Part shown: piece by piece, positions 25,224 to 34,565 of the stretch | Layout of the letters: every line of letters begins with the position of its first letter | How positions within the stretch are numbered: the first letter of the stretch is position 1 | NCBI GenBank assembly: GCA_964562685.1 | Contig: CAZLUP010000017.1 | Coordinates: 1-64,000 of the forward strand | DNA length: 64,000 nt | Direction of reading: 5' to 3' | Source: Stanieria sp964562685 | GTDB taxonomy: Bacteria; Cyanobacteriota; Cyanobacteriia; Cyanobacteriales; Xenococcaceae | The notes under the pieces: model-generated | Seen by the model: only the letters and a program-made list of their open reading frames with translations | Told to the model about the DNA's origin: nothing | Databases searched by the model: none | Position numbers and translations under genes: made by a program

Positions 25224-25249
25224 ACCTCGGTAACAGTGCCGAGGTTTTT
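25224..25249 (+). terminator. Intrinsic terminator 2 after psb34-2
   Basis: ACCTCGG / CCGAGGT with a run of T, about 60 bp after the first. The stem is nearly the same as at 25141 and 16679. Confidence 0.6.
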
Positions 25250-25271
25250 GCTTACTGAAGCACGTCGAGTT

Positions 25272-25538
25272 TTAAAGCTTGAGGTTTTCCCATTTCTCTT
25301 TAGTTGGTTTGAATAGGGGCGATTCGCGAATCTCCCTTACTTTCTCTTTGATTTGACTCAAGGAGAGGGAGTTAGTTATGGCATCTCCGAGTAACTGTTG
25401 TCTGAGTTCTTCATTTTTAACAGATGCGATCGCTTTGGCTTTGGTGTATTCAATCTGACCACTTCTAAGAGCAGAGAGAACATCTTTGGGGAGATTAAGG
25501 AGAGGTAGACGATTGCCGATAAAAGAGTCTAATTCCAT
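25272..25538 (-). pseudogene. ParB-like protein, C-terminal fragment
   Basis: An 88-aa frame beginning in the middle of a ParB/Spo0J-like protein: FIGNRLPLLNLPKDVLSALRSGQIEYTKAKAIASVKNEELRQQLLGDAI is the helical region after the HTH of ParB-type partition proteins, and SLSQIKEKV follows. The nuclease-like ParB N-terminus and the HTH are missing, and a palindromic repeat (25314-25340) lies inside the frame, so this is likely a relic from a plasmid or chromosomal copy. No parA or parS is near. Confidence 0.6.
25314..25340. repeat. GTAGGGGC-type palindromic repeat, degenerate
   Basis: AGGGGCGATTCG followed by CGAATCTCCCTTAC: an imperfect inverted repeat of the family seen at 95, 32179 and 36648, here within the ParB relic. 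Confidence 0.5.
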
Positions 25539-25762
25539 CTGCTACTATTGCTTTAACCAACGATTGAATTTTAGTAACTCATAACGTCCGAGAATTTAGC
25601 CGAGTTAGAGGATTGAAGTTAGAAGATTGGGAGAGCATTTGATTTTTAACCACTATTAGCGATCGCTTTTGTTTTCATTTCAGAGCCAAAAATGTACTAA
25701 AAAAGTACTATTGTAGAAAAAATTGCTAATATCATAACCAGTTGCCTTCCTTGGAATCGATC

Positions 25763-28114
25763 ATGTCATTGGATTCGGATCGTCTTGCTTCTACTCTTGC
25801 TAATTTACCCTCAACTGATTTAGAACAATCTGCTTGGCTAGAATTAAAATTACAGCAACTACGTAGTAGTTTACGCCCAGGACAAGAAAGTCTAGCTAAT
25901 TGGAATGGTGGGTTAATGGCTGTTTCTGCCGTACCTGGTGCAGGAAAGTCTCATAGTTTAGCCGTAGCAGCAGCGATCGCAATAGCTAAACATCAACTCC
26001 ACAGTCGTAAGCAATTAGTTATTGTCACTTATACTCGTTCGGCAGCAGCAAGTATTAAAACTAAAATCCGTAATCTTTTAAAAGAGTTGTATTTACCACC
26101 AGGTGGTTTTATAGTTCAGACTCTCCACGGTTTAGCTTTAAATATTGCTAATTCTCAGCGAGAGTTATCAGGATTAAATTTGGATCGAGTTACTATTGCC
26201 GTACCTACGGTTGGTCATCGGGTAATTAAGGGTGCGGTCGATAAATGGATTGCAGGAAACCCTCGTCGTTACGCAATGCTGATCGAAGGAATTCAGTTTG
26301 ATGGAGAAGAAACCGAAAGATTACGCCGACAATCGGTATTAAGAACCGAGATTTTGCCTAATTTAACTTATACAGTTGTAAGAGAAGCCAAAAGTTCTGG
26401 ATTACTGCCAGAAGACTTACAGAAATTGAGTCAATTTGCCAGCGATGAATACGGAATTTTAGAGATTGCAGCAGGATTGTATCAACAATATCAACAACTA
26501 ATGCGATCGCGTAATTTAATTGATTACGATGACATGATTCTGGCTGCTTTACGGGTATTGGAGTATGAACCGATGGGTCAGTTATGGCAAAATCAAGTTT
26601 ATGCAGTATTTGAAGATGAAGCACAAGATTCTAGCCCCCTACAAGCCAAATTAATCTCTATTTTGGCTGAAAATGCCCTCGATCCCAATTTACCTGCTAA
26701 TTTAGTGCGAGTGGGAGATCCGAATCAAGCAATTAATTCTACTTTTACTCCCGCAGATCCAATTTACTTCAATTGGTTTTGTCGTCGTTGTGAACAACAA
26801 GGCAACTTTGCCACCATGAATCAGGCAGGAAGAAGTAGTGAGATTATTATTAAAGCAGCTAATTTTGCTTTGAAATGGATGAATCAGCAGGAAAACAAAG
26901 AAAATAATTTGGATTTACCGTTTCGTTTACAAGATATCGCTCTTGTGGATCAACATGATCCTCAACCAGAAGCCAATCCCCAACCCGAAGGAGAAGGGTT
27001 AGAAATTTATCAACCTGATGATGTTTATCATACTGTTACCTTGATTGGGAAACGAGTCAAAAAATTACTGGAAGCAAATCCCTCAAGAAACGCTGCTATT
27101 TTAGTTCGGGAAAATCGTCAAGGACGTTTCCTCGCCGAACAACTCGCTTATTTACAAAGAGAACACCACATTAGAGTTTATGAAGTAGGGGAAGTAGATA
27201 GACATTCCCAAATCCCCGAAGAAATTCTCAAACTTCTCCAATTTATTTATCGTCCCCATTCACCAGATAACCTCAAAGCAGCTTTAGAAGTAATTGAACA
27301 ACGAGGTTTAATTGCTACTCAAGATTTAAACGCCCTAGCTACCTTTCCCGAACAATTTCTCTATCCGACTCCCCTGCAACCTCAAGCTAAACCTCACATC
27401 GAACAAGCCCGTCGTTACTGCTGCAATATCTTACGCGCCCGCATCGAATTACCCCATTATCAGTTGATTCCTTTTTTGGGAATGACTTTGAAATATACTG
27501 GTTCAGAATTAGCTACGGTACAAAAATTATCCGAACGAGTCAATCAACAAATAACTGGACATAGTTCGCTGCCGAATACTATTCGCGCCCTCGAAGAAAT
27601 AGTTAGTTCTGAAAAATTTGAAGCAGTCGAAGAAGATCATGACGATCAATATACTCGTCAAGGACAACTTACTATTATTACCATGCACAAAGCCAAAGGC
27701 TTAGATTGGGATTATGTCTTTATTCCTTTTTTACACGAAGATATTTTACCAGGTCAACCTTGGATTCCAACTTCAGGCAGGTTTCTCGGTAACTATACCT
27801 TAGCAGAAGTAGCTCGCGCCCAAATAAGAGCGATCGTTCACAATCAATATCAAGGAGAAATTGAATCACTTTTGATTCCTCAACCTCTAGAAGCTTGGCG
27901 AGAAGCAGGAAAATTGAAACAAGCTGAAGAATTTCGTTTGTTGTACGTCGCCATGACTAGGGCAAAACGATTATTGTGGATGTCCGCAGCAGCAATTGGT
28001 CCTTTTCGTTGGAATACTTTTCGCGGTGATAAACCAACCAATTTACAAAGTAAAAAACCCTGTCCTGTTTTACCTGCTTTAGCGCGTCAGTTTCCTGAGT
28101 CAGTTATGGAGTAA
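25763..28114 (+). CDS. UvrD/PcrA-like ATP-dependent helicase
   Basis: A ~783-aa superfamily 1A helicase. I prefer ATG 25763 (MSLDSDRLAS) over TTG 25742. Motif I reads AVPGAGKSHSLA (GAGKS), motif II YAVFEDEAQDSSP (DEAQ, with DDM just before), motif III GDPNQAIN, motif V/TIITMHKAKGLDWDYVF and motif VI LLYVAMTRAKRLLW. Full length for UvrD-like proteins but the 2B region is short (about 650-700). Likely translocates on single-stranded DNA in repair. A 1.6-kb spacer region upstream holds the ParB relic. The substrate cannot be told. Confidence 0.85.
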   Translation: MSLDSDRLASTLANLPSTDLEQSAWLELKLQQLRSSLRPGQESLANWNGGLMAVSAVPGAGKSHSLAVAAAIAIAKHQLHSRKQLVIVTYTRSAAASIKTKIRNLLKELYLPPGGFIVQTLHGLALNIANSQRELSGLNLDRVTIAVPTVGHRVIKGAVDKWIAGNPRRYAMLIEGIQFDGEETERLRRQSVLRTEILPNLTYTVVREAKSSGLLPEDLQKLSQFASDEYGILEIAAGLYQQYQQLMRSRNLIDYDDMILAALRVLEYEPMGQLWQNQVYAVFEDEAQDSSPLQAKLISILAENALDPNLPANLVRVGDPNQAINSTFTPADPIYFNWFCRRCEQQGNFATMNQAGRSSEIIIKAANFALKWMNQQENKENNLDLPFRLQDIALVDQHDPQPEANPQPEGEGLEIYQPDDVYHTVTLIGKRVKKLLEANPSRNAAILVRENRQGRFLAEQLAYLQREHHIRVYEVGEVDRHSQIPEEILKLLQFIYRPHSPDNLKAALEVIEQRGLIATQDLNALATFPEQFLYPTPLQPQAKPHIEQARRYCCNILRARIELPHYQLIPFLGMTLKYTGSELATVQKLSERVNQQITGHSSLPNTIRALEEIVSSEKFEAVEEDHDDQYTRQGQLTIITMHKAKGLDWDYVFIPFLHEDILPGQPWIPTSGRFLGNYTLAEVARAQIRAIVHNQYQGEIESLLIPQPLEAWREAGKLKQAEEFRLLYVAMTRAKRLLWMSAAAIGPFRWNTFRGDKPTNLQSKKPCPVLPALARQFPESVME

Positions 28115-28319
28115 AAAATTTTGGTTAAGTGCGATCGCTTTATTTAAGCTTAAATTCTAAATCCTTTCTATAGAAGCGTCGTTTCTTTTATCGATCAAGA
28201 TCAAACCTCTTGGCATCTTATCTTACGTCTGGTTCAGTTAAAAACCAAGAGTCGATCATTGAAAAATTGCGAAAAATTTAAATTAACTAATTAAAGCGAT
28301 CGCTACTATTCTAAATTAA

Positions 28320-29003
28320 TTAAAAATTATATCCCAGTCCTAACAGCAATCCTACATCTGTACTATCAATAAATTTAACATTCACACCTGCATTAGCAGT
28401 AAACACCGAAGATATAGGAATATCTAAACCACCGGTAGCTACTAACCCAACGGTATCATCTCCACCTGTTGAAAGTGATAATCCAGCACCTACATAAGGA
28501 GCTACACTAAATTCAGCATCTGGGACTTCTCTGCTGAAAAAATCGACTGTTACAGGCAAAATAAAAGTTGCATCTCCACTAATCAAAGCAGAAGGACGGA
28601 AAGATACGGTGTCAGTTAAACCTATTTTACTAATTACAGCAAATGAACTGTCTCCGATCGCAGTCTCGCCATCAATACCTATATTACCACCAATACCAAA
28701 ATAACTAGAACCTGAACGAGTTGTTCTTCCTGGTTGAACCTCAAAATCTGTTTGTGCTATTTCAGTTGATGTAGAGGTATTGTTTAATCTAGAAGCAGAA
28801 GTTAATTGTTGAAAATTATTAGAATTAATGGCTGATATTCCTTGAAGAGAATCAGATTTTTTCTCAACGTTTTGGTTAGCTTTTGGTTGAATTTCCTTGA
28901 TTTTTGTTTCAGCTTGAGATGGTTGTCCAGTTAAGAAAATATAAGAAGTAGCCAGTCCAATAATTGCCAAATTGTTTACTCCAAAAAATAAATTCATAGT
29001 CAC
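28320..29003 (-). CDS. Outer-membrane beta-barrel-like exported protein
   Basis: A 227-aa protein with an N-terminal signal peptide (NNLAIIGLATSYIFLTGQPSQA). Residues ~30-90 are low complexity, rich in N, S and Q. From about 100 to the end there are alternating hydrophobic strands and Gly-rich turns (GIGGNIGIDGETAIGDSSFAVISKIGL, APYVGAGLSLSTGG, FTANAGVNVKFI), ending in GLLLGLGYNF with a C-terminal Phe as outer-membrane barrels do. Probable small outer-membrane protein of unknown role. Confidence 0.6.
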   Translation of the reverse strand: MTMNLFFGVNNLAIIGLATSYIFLTGQPSQAETKIKEIQPKANQNVEKKSDSLQGISAINSNNFQQLTSASRLNNTSTSTEIAQTDFEVQPGRTTRSGSSYFGIGGNIGIDGETAIGDSSFAVISKIGLTDTVSFRPSALISGDATFILPVTVDFFSREVPDAEFSVAPYVGAGLSLSTGGDDTVGLVATGGLDIPISSVFTANAGVNVKFIDSTDVGLLLGLGYNF

Positions 29004-29388
29004 CTATATCTTTAAAATTTATTTGAACAGAAATTAAGATTAATTCTTTACTTTTCTAATTTAAAGATTATTTGTGACAAAAAAATGACCAAGAAGTAAG
29101 ATTTTGATTTTGAAATTTATTTTTAAACTATAATTTTTATTGCTTGAGAGGGATGTAATTTTTAGCCAATTGGAGCAATAGCTAACCCTAAGAAGAGTAT
29201 ATTTATTCAAAAATTTTATGCTCAATAGATTATCCTTACAAGCAATTTATTGATTTTGCTTTGTTATCTTCATATCGCTGTTTAATTAACCATTTCATCA
29301 AGCCGATAAAAATTCAAAAAAATCTCTTCCACTTTAGAGTAGAAGAGAAAAAAGAGACAATGAACAACTAAAAAACTGACAATCTTAA
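29004..29388. other. Intergenic region
   Basis: No ORF or RNA recognised; very AT-rich. A minus-strand terminator for the nitrate operon lies at 29316-29347. Confidence 0.5.
29316..29347 (-). terminator. Intrinsic terminator of the nrt operon
   Basis: On the minus strand CTCTTCTAC and GTGGAAGAG arms around a 6-base loop, then ATTTTTTT. It lies 42 bp after nrtD. Confidence 0.65.
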
Positions 29389-30231
29389 TTAGGCTGCATC
29401 ATCATGAGCAAAACGATTGTAGAGAAAATCGAGGGCATAATTACGCAAATCATAATATTCTGGTTGTTCCATGATTTGATCTCGGTTGCGTGGACGGGGA
29501 AAATCAATATTCATAATTTCCCCAATGCTAGCAGCAGGATCATTAGTCATCATAACTAACCTATCTGCCAAAAATAATGCCTCATCGATATCGTGAGTGA
29601 TCATCAAAACAGTACAACGATGATCGTTCCAAATTTTCAGCAATTCTTCTTGTAGTTCCTCTTTAGTGATAGCATCTAAAGCTCCAAAAGGTTCGTCTAA
29701 AATTAAAACTTCTGGACGAATTGCTAATGCCCTGGCAATGGAAACTCTTTGTTTCATCCCACCAGAGATTTGAGTTGGTTTTTTTTCTGCTGCTTCAGTT
29801 AAACCTACTAAAGCTAGATGATCTCTAACAATAGCGCGTTTTTCCTGTTCGGGTTTGTTGGGATGAACCGAATCAACTGCTAGGTAAACATTATCAAATA
29901 CTGTTAGCCAAGGTAATAAGGCATAGTTTTGAAATACTACCATGCGATCGGGTCCTGGTTCGGTAATAGTTTTTCCACCTACTGTTACTGAACCAGTTGT
30001 AGGATGAGCAAAACCAGAAACCATATTTAAAAGAGTAGATTTACCGCAACCGGAGTGACCAATAACACAGATAAATTCTCCTTCGTTAACAGTTAAATTG
30101 ACGTTTTCTAAAACAGTATAAGGTCCTGTAGGAGTTGGGTAAACTTTCGAGACTCCTTCAATATTAAGGAAGGAAGCATTTTGAATCGGACGGGGTTGAA
30201 ATTGTAATACTTGTTTATTGGAAGCTTGCAT
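29389..30231 (-). CDS. nrtD: Nitrate ABC transporter ATP-binding protein NrtD
   Basis: A 280-aa ATPase. Walker A GHSGCGKST (about residue 57), Q-loop VVFQNYALLPWLT, signature ISGGMKQR, Walker B VLILDEPFGALD and switch His MITHD are all intact. It has the NrtD-type C-terminal RPRNRDQIMEQPEYYDLRNYALDFLYNRF. It works with NrtC, NrtB and NrtA to import nitrate. It is the last gene of the operon, separated from nrtC by a repeat-rich spacer (30232-30362). Confidence 0.93.
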   Translation of the reverse strand: MQASNKQVLQFQPRPIQNASFLNIEGVSKVYPTPTGPYTVLENVNLTVNEGEFICVIGHSGCGKSTLLNMVSGFAHPTTGSVTVGGKTITEPGPDRMVVFQNYALLPWLTVFDNVYLAVDSVHPNKPEQEKRAIVRDHLALVGLTEAAEKKPTQISGGMKQRVSIARALAIRPEVLILDEPFGALDAITKEELQEELLKIWNDHRCTVLMITHDIDEALFLADRLVMMTNDPAASIGEIMNIDFPRPRNRDQIMEQPEYYDLRNYALDFLYNRFAHDDAA

Positions 30232-30274
30232 AATCTAGATAGGTAAAATTGAAAATAAAATTATTGGGGTTGTC

Positions 30275-30366
30275 ATTTGTCTTTCGTCTTTTGTCTTTTG
30301 TAAGTTGCACTAGTATCTTTAGTTATCGATTAACCTAATGACTAATAACTAATGACCAATGACTAA
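30275..30366. repeat. Short tandem repeats between nrtC and nrtD
   Basis: Runs such as TTTGTCTTTCGTCTTTTGTC and ATGACTAATAACTAATGACC, variants of heptanucleotide (AATGACC / AATAACC) tandem repeats also found at 33093-33197 and 54469-54524. Confidence 0.6.
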
Positions 30367-32154
30367 GCTGCAACGGGAGTTTGAGAATCAAAATGGACTT
30401 CGGCGATGGTAAAGTTGCGTTCAATATCCAAGTGATTCAGATAACCAATGGGGTCTTCAGCATCAAAGACAATGCCATCAAATAACTGAATTGGGCTGCG
30501 ACGATATTTAATATCTACTAATCCCAATTCTCTGGCAGCAGTACTAAAAGTACTAACTCGACAAACTCTTTCTAAAATTTCTACCCAGTTACGAGGAAAG
30601 GGAATATGTCCCCAACGTGCCATCTGAGTCATCATCCAGAGGTGTTCGGTACGACTGGGACGATTTAAACCATCACCAAAAAACATATGGTGGGCATATT
30701 CGACGTGTTGGTCGAGATTACAACTATAATTATTAGGACTTCCTAGTTGAATGTATTCTTCTTTGGTTGCTAGATAATTACGACTGGCTAATATTTCTCT
30801 AATCTCTTGATGATGTGCTTCGTCGGCACAATAGCGACCAGCTTCTAACAGGGCTTTTACTAAGGCTACATGGGTATTAGGATAGCGATTTGCCCAATCT
30901 TCCCTGACTCCTAACACTTTTCCTGGATGTCCCTGCCAAATTTCCATGTCTGTCGCAACGGTAAAACCATGTCCTTCCATTGCTGCGCGAAGATTCCAAG
31001 GTTCACCAACACAATAGCCATCAATTGTTCCTGCTTTTAAATCAGCTACCATTTGGGCTGGAGGAATAGTTTTAAGTTCCACATCTTGGTCAGGATCGAT
31101 GCCTCCTGCTGCTAACCAGTAGCGTAATAGAATATTGTGCATTGAGGAAGGATGTACCATACCCAAAGTATGTTTTTCGCCATCCAAAGCCAGTAACTTC
31201 TGTTTGTATTCAGCAGCAGTGATTACACCTTGGTCATAAAATTTCTTGGCTAAAGTAATCCCATTACCATTGCGAGTCATGGTTAAAGCGGTGACTATGG
31301 GTAGCGGTCGATCTTGGTTTCCTCCTGCTGTTAACCAGGTGGGCATTCCTGCGGGCATTTGGGCTGCATCTAAATAACCCCCTGCAATACCATCGACAAT
31401 CCCACGCCAACTAGTTTCTCTAACTAAACTAACTTCGTCTAAACCATGTTTGCTAAAGAAGCCTTTTTCTTGTGCTACTGCTAAAGGTGCGCAAGCAGTT
31501 AAGGGTACAAAACCAATTTCTAAATTGACTTTTTCTAAACCGTGACGGGCAACTACGGCAGTTTTCTTCGCACGTATTTTTTTGATGCGTTTTTGTTGAT
31601 TGAGGAAGTAAATAATTTCGCTGCGGAGGCTGTAGTAACTAGGATGATTAACTACTTCCATGCGTTTGCGAGGACGGGGAATATCTACTTCTAAGATGCC
31701 ACCAATTTTTGAACCAGGACCATTGGTAAGCATGACAATTTTGTCGGATAATAGAACTGCTTCATCGACATCGTGAGTTACCATGACAGAAGTAACGTGG
31801 TATTGTTCACAAATTCGCATCAACTGTTCTTGAAGATTACCTCTGGTTAGAGCATCTAAAGCTCCAAAAGGTTCGTCCAATAATAATAGTTTAGGACGAA
31901 TTGCCAAAGCACGAGCGATCGGGACCAGGTTCTTTAATTTTTTGTCCTTCTAAGGTGACAATGCCATCAGTGGGTAAATCTAAACCTGCAATCATATTCA
32001 AAAGAGTTGATTTACCACAACCAGAGTGACCAATTAAGGATATAAATTCACCTTTTTTGATTTCTAGATCGATTCCTTTGAGGGCGACATATTCACCACC
32101 GCCACTGAGGGGAAAAACTTTTTCAATTTGATCTACTGCAACAAATACGCTCAT
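30363..32154 (-). pseudogene. nrtC: Nitrate ABC transporter NrtC, internal deletion with frameshift
   Basis: NrtC is a fusion of an ATPase and a nitrate-binding NrtA-like regulatory domain. The 5-prime part (start MSVFVAVDQIEKVFPL at 32154) has Walker A GHSGCGKST and runs to EPGPDR; the frame then shifts, and the 3-prime part (from ALAIRPKLLLLDEPFGALD) continues through Walker B, switch His VTHD, and the full regulatory domain (LEIGFVPLTACAPLAVAQEKGFF...) to 30363. By comparison with nrtD, about 70 residues with the Q-loop and the SGGMKQR signature are missing. The junction (31915-31921) is GCGATCG, a HIP1 core. Either a real loss of function or an assembly error. Confidence 0.85.
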
Positions 32155-32178
32155 GATTTTTACCATCAAATTAATATA

Positions 32179-32207
32179 GTAGGGGCATGGCAATGCCATG
32201 CCCCTAC
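32179..32207. repeat. Perfect 14-1-14 palindrome, GTAGGGGCATGGCA type
   Basis: GTAGGGGCATGGCA and TGCCATGCCCCTAC around one base. It lies between nrtB and nrtC. Same design as 36648-36676; could form a strong hairpin in the operon mRNA. Confidence 0.7.
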
Positions 32208-32213
32208 ATAGTT

Positions 32214-33059
32214 TTACGATTGTGGTGCAATTAATTTTTGGATATAAGCGATCGCACGGTCTAAAATTAAACCTACTGCACCGATATAAATTACTGCCAA
32301 GATAATTTCACTGATATAGTTTTGTTGATAAGCATCCCAGATGAAGAAACCGATGCCAACAATACCTGACATAACAATTTCTGCTGCGATAATTGCTAAC
32401 CAAGCTAAACCAATCCCAATTCTTAAACCAGTGAAAATGTAAGGTAAAGCGGAAGGTAAAAGAATTTTGAAGAAGAATTTGTAATTAGATAATTTTAAGA
32501 CTCGACGAACATTAATATAGTCTTGAGGAATTTGTTTAACGCCTTCAGGAGTATTAATTAAAATCGGCCAAACTGAAGTAATAAAGATTACGAAAATAGC
32601 AGCAGGTTGGTTTTGTTGTAGAGCGACTAAAGCGATGGGAACCCATGCCAAAGGTGCAACCATTCTTAAGAATTGAAAAATCGGGTCTAAAGCTTTATCA
32701 AGTAAGGGCTGTGTTCCGACTAAAATACCAGTACTAATGCCAACCAAAGCAGCTAGAGAATAGCCCTGTGCCACCCTGCCTAAACTTGCCATGGTTTGCC
32801 AAAATAAACCTTTATCTAAACCACCGCGGTCGTAAAAAGGATAAAGTAATAAAGTTCGGGTTCTTTCATCTGTCCACAAACTGGTAGGACCTGGTAATCT
32901 CATTCCAGGAAGCATTGCTACAATCTCCCAAAGAATTAAGAATCCAAGAATTCCGATTAAAGGTGGCAAAATATTGTCTTTGTTTTTCTGCCAAAATCTG
33001 GCGATCGCATTACTATTTCTTGCACCATTTCTACGCATTCTCGGTGTACTTACAGCCAT
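32214..33059 (-). CDS. nrtB: Nitrate ABC transporter permease NrtB
   Basis: A ~281-aa inner-membrane permease of the SsuC/TauC/NrtB type. About six membrane segments and the EAA loop IPQDYINVRRVLKLSNYKFFF are visible, as is GIGLAWLAIIAAEIVMSGIVGIG. The start is placed at 33059 (MAVSTPRMRRN); a second candidate is 33068, with GGAG immediately upstream. The extended frame further upstream runs through tandem DNA repeats (translating as SYWSLVIGYWS) and is not real. Second gene of the operon nrtA-B-C-D. Confidence 0.9.
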   Translation of the reverse strand: MAVSTPRMRRNGARNSNAIARFWQKNKDNILPPLIGILGFLILWEIVAMLPGMRLPGPTSLWTDERTRTLLLYPFYDRGGLDKGLFWQTMASLGRVAQGYSLAALVGISTGILVGTQPLLDKALDPIFQFLRMVAPLAWVPIALVALQQNQPAAIFVIFITSVWPILINTPEGVKQIPQDYINVRRVLKLSNYKFFFKILLPSALPYIFTGLRIGIGLAWLAIIAAEIVMSGIVGIGFFIWDAYQQNYISEIILAVIYIGAVGLILDRAIAYIQKLIAPQS

Positions 33060-33092
33060 GATGTTCATTGCTCCTTTGATTAAAATTTGTTG

Positions 33093-33197
33093 TTTGTCTT
33101 TTGTCCTTTGTCCTTTGTCTTTCGTCTTGATAACCAATGACCAATAACCAATGACCAATGACCAATAACTAATGACCAATGACCAATGACCAATGAC
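33093..33197. repeat. Tandem short repeats between nrtA and nrtB
   Basis: CCAATGA/CCAATAA-type heptamers, at least eight units (33131-33197), and TTTGTCC-type units (33093-33128). These resemble the short tandemly repeated repetitive (STRR) sequences known in cyanobacteria. Confidence 0.75.
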
Positions 33198-33203
33198 AAA
33201 TAA

Positions 33204-34565
33204 CTACACTTTTTTGATTTCCAGACTATTTAAATAAGCTTCGGGATTTTGAGGGTCAAATGTTTTACCATCAAAGAATTTTTCGACACCTCTGGATGTA
33301 TCTGTTGGAATATCGGCAGCAGCAATTCCTGCTTCTTTAGCTGCTTCTTTCCATAAATCTTCCCGATTAACTCGGTCAATAATCTGTTTGGCGGTATCAA
33401 TATCGGGAATAGCATCTTTATGGAAACCCCAACGAATACTTTCGGTTAAGAACCAAAGATCGTGGCTTTTGTAAGGATAAGAAACGCTACCAATACCATC
33501 CTTCCAATACAATGGACCCATATTTTTGTCTTGGATTTCCGCTTTCCCATCTCCCATTTTGTAGTTACCTTTATAGGGAGATTGAATAATATCTGCGGGA
33601 ATATTAAAGTAGTTTCTACCAGAAACAATACTTACTACCGCTTCACGATTATTGGTTTCATCAATCCATTTTTGTGCCTCCATTAATCCTTTCAATAAAG
33701 CTTTAGTTGCTTTGGGATTCTTATCTACCCAATCTGCCCGAATTGCTAAATATTCTTCTGGGTGAAATTTCCAAATTTCAGAGGTTAAAGCTGCCATAAA
33801 ACCGATATCTTCTGTAATAATGCGATAAGGCCAAGGATCTCCTGTACTAAAGGCATCCATCGTTCCATTACGCATACCCTGTACTGTTTCGGCGGGAGGT
33901 ACGGCTAAGAGATCGATATCTTTGTCTGGATCGACACCACCGGCAGCAAACCAATAACGAATCCAAAAGTCTTGGTTAACATTAGGGAAAGTATGGGCAG
34001 CCTTGAATTTTCGCCCTTCAGTTTTGGCATAACCTTTAACAAAGTCGGCTGCATTAGAAATATCTAAACCCAGTCCCTTGCCTTGGTTTTTTCCTGCGAT
34101 CGCAATACCATTACCATGAGTATTTAATTGTGCCAAAACATACATCGGGACTTTATTGCCATTAGTAATAATCCCTTCACTAATTAAATGAGGCATGGGC
34201 ATTTGCCATTGTCCTCCATCAATACCACCACCTTGAGAACCGATGGTGACGTTATCTCTTGCCGATGCCCAGTTTGTCTGTTTGGAAACCTCGACATCAG
34301 TCATGCCATATTTAGCAAAGAAACCTTTTTCCTTGGCAATAATTAAAGGTGCAGATTCGACAATCGGAATGTAACCCAAAACAATCTTCGTAGTTTCAGG
34401 CATCTGTTCGGGACTGAGTTCGGCTGCTTCTACTTGTTGGGTAGCTGCTGTACCACCAGGTTCGGGGGGATTTCCCAAACAACCCTTCAAAAATACTGCA
34501 CTAACGCCAGAAGCAGCAGCAGTTGTTAAAAATCTGCGACGTGAAAATCTAGGAAAATTAGACAT
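33204..34565 (-). CDS. nrtA: Nitrate-binding lipoprotein NrtA
   Basis: A 453-aa substrate-binding protein. It begins with SRRRFLTTAAASGVSAVFLKGC: a Tat-type twin-arginine followed by a lipobox ending in Cys29, which anchors it to the outer face of the inner membrane. The binding core follows (IVLGYIPIVESAPLIIAKEKGFF, GMRNGTMDAFSTGDPWPY, KNMGPLYWKDG). First gene of the operon, with a strong ribosome-binding site (AGGAGG) before the ATG at 34565. In cyanobacteria these genes are NtcA-controlled; I see no perfect GTA-N8-TAC upstream, though the operator may be degenerate. Confidence 0.93.
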   Translation of the reverse strand: MSNFPRFSRRRFLTTAAASGVSAVFLKGCLGNPPEPGGTAATQQVEAAELSPEQMPETTKIVLGYIPIVESAPLIIAKEKGFFAKYGMTDVEVSKQTNWASARDNVTIGSQGGGIDGGQWQMPMPHLISEGIITNGNKVPMYVLAQLNTHGNGIAIAGKNQGKGLGLDISNAADFVKGYAKTEGRKFKAAHTFPNVNQDFWIRYWFAAGGVDPDKDIDLLAVPPAETVQGMRNGTMDAFSTGDPWPYRIITEDIGFMAALTSEIWKFHPEEYLAIRADWVDKNPKATKALLKGLMEAQKWIDETNNREAVVSIVSGRNYFNIPADIIQSPYKGNYKMGDGKAEIQDKNMGPLYWKDGIGSVSYPYKSHDLWFLTESIRWGFHKDAIPDIDTAKQIIDRVNREDLWKEAAKEAGIAAADIPTDTSRGVEKFFDGKTFDPQNPEAYLNSLEIKKV

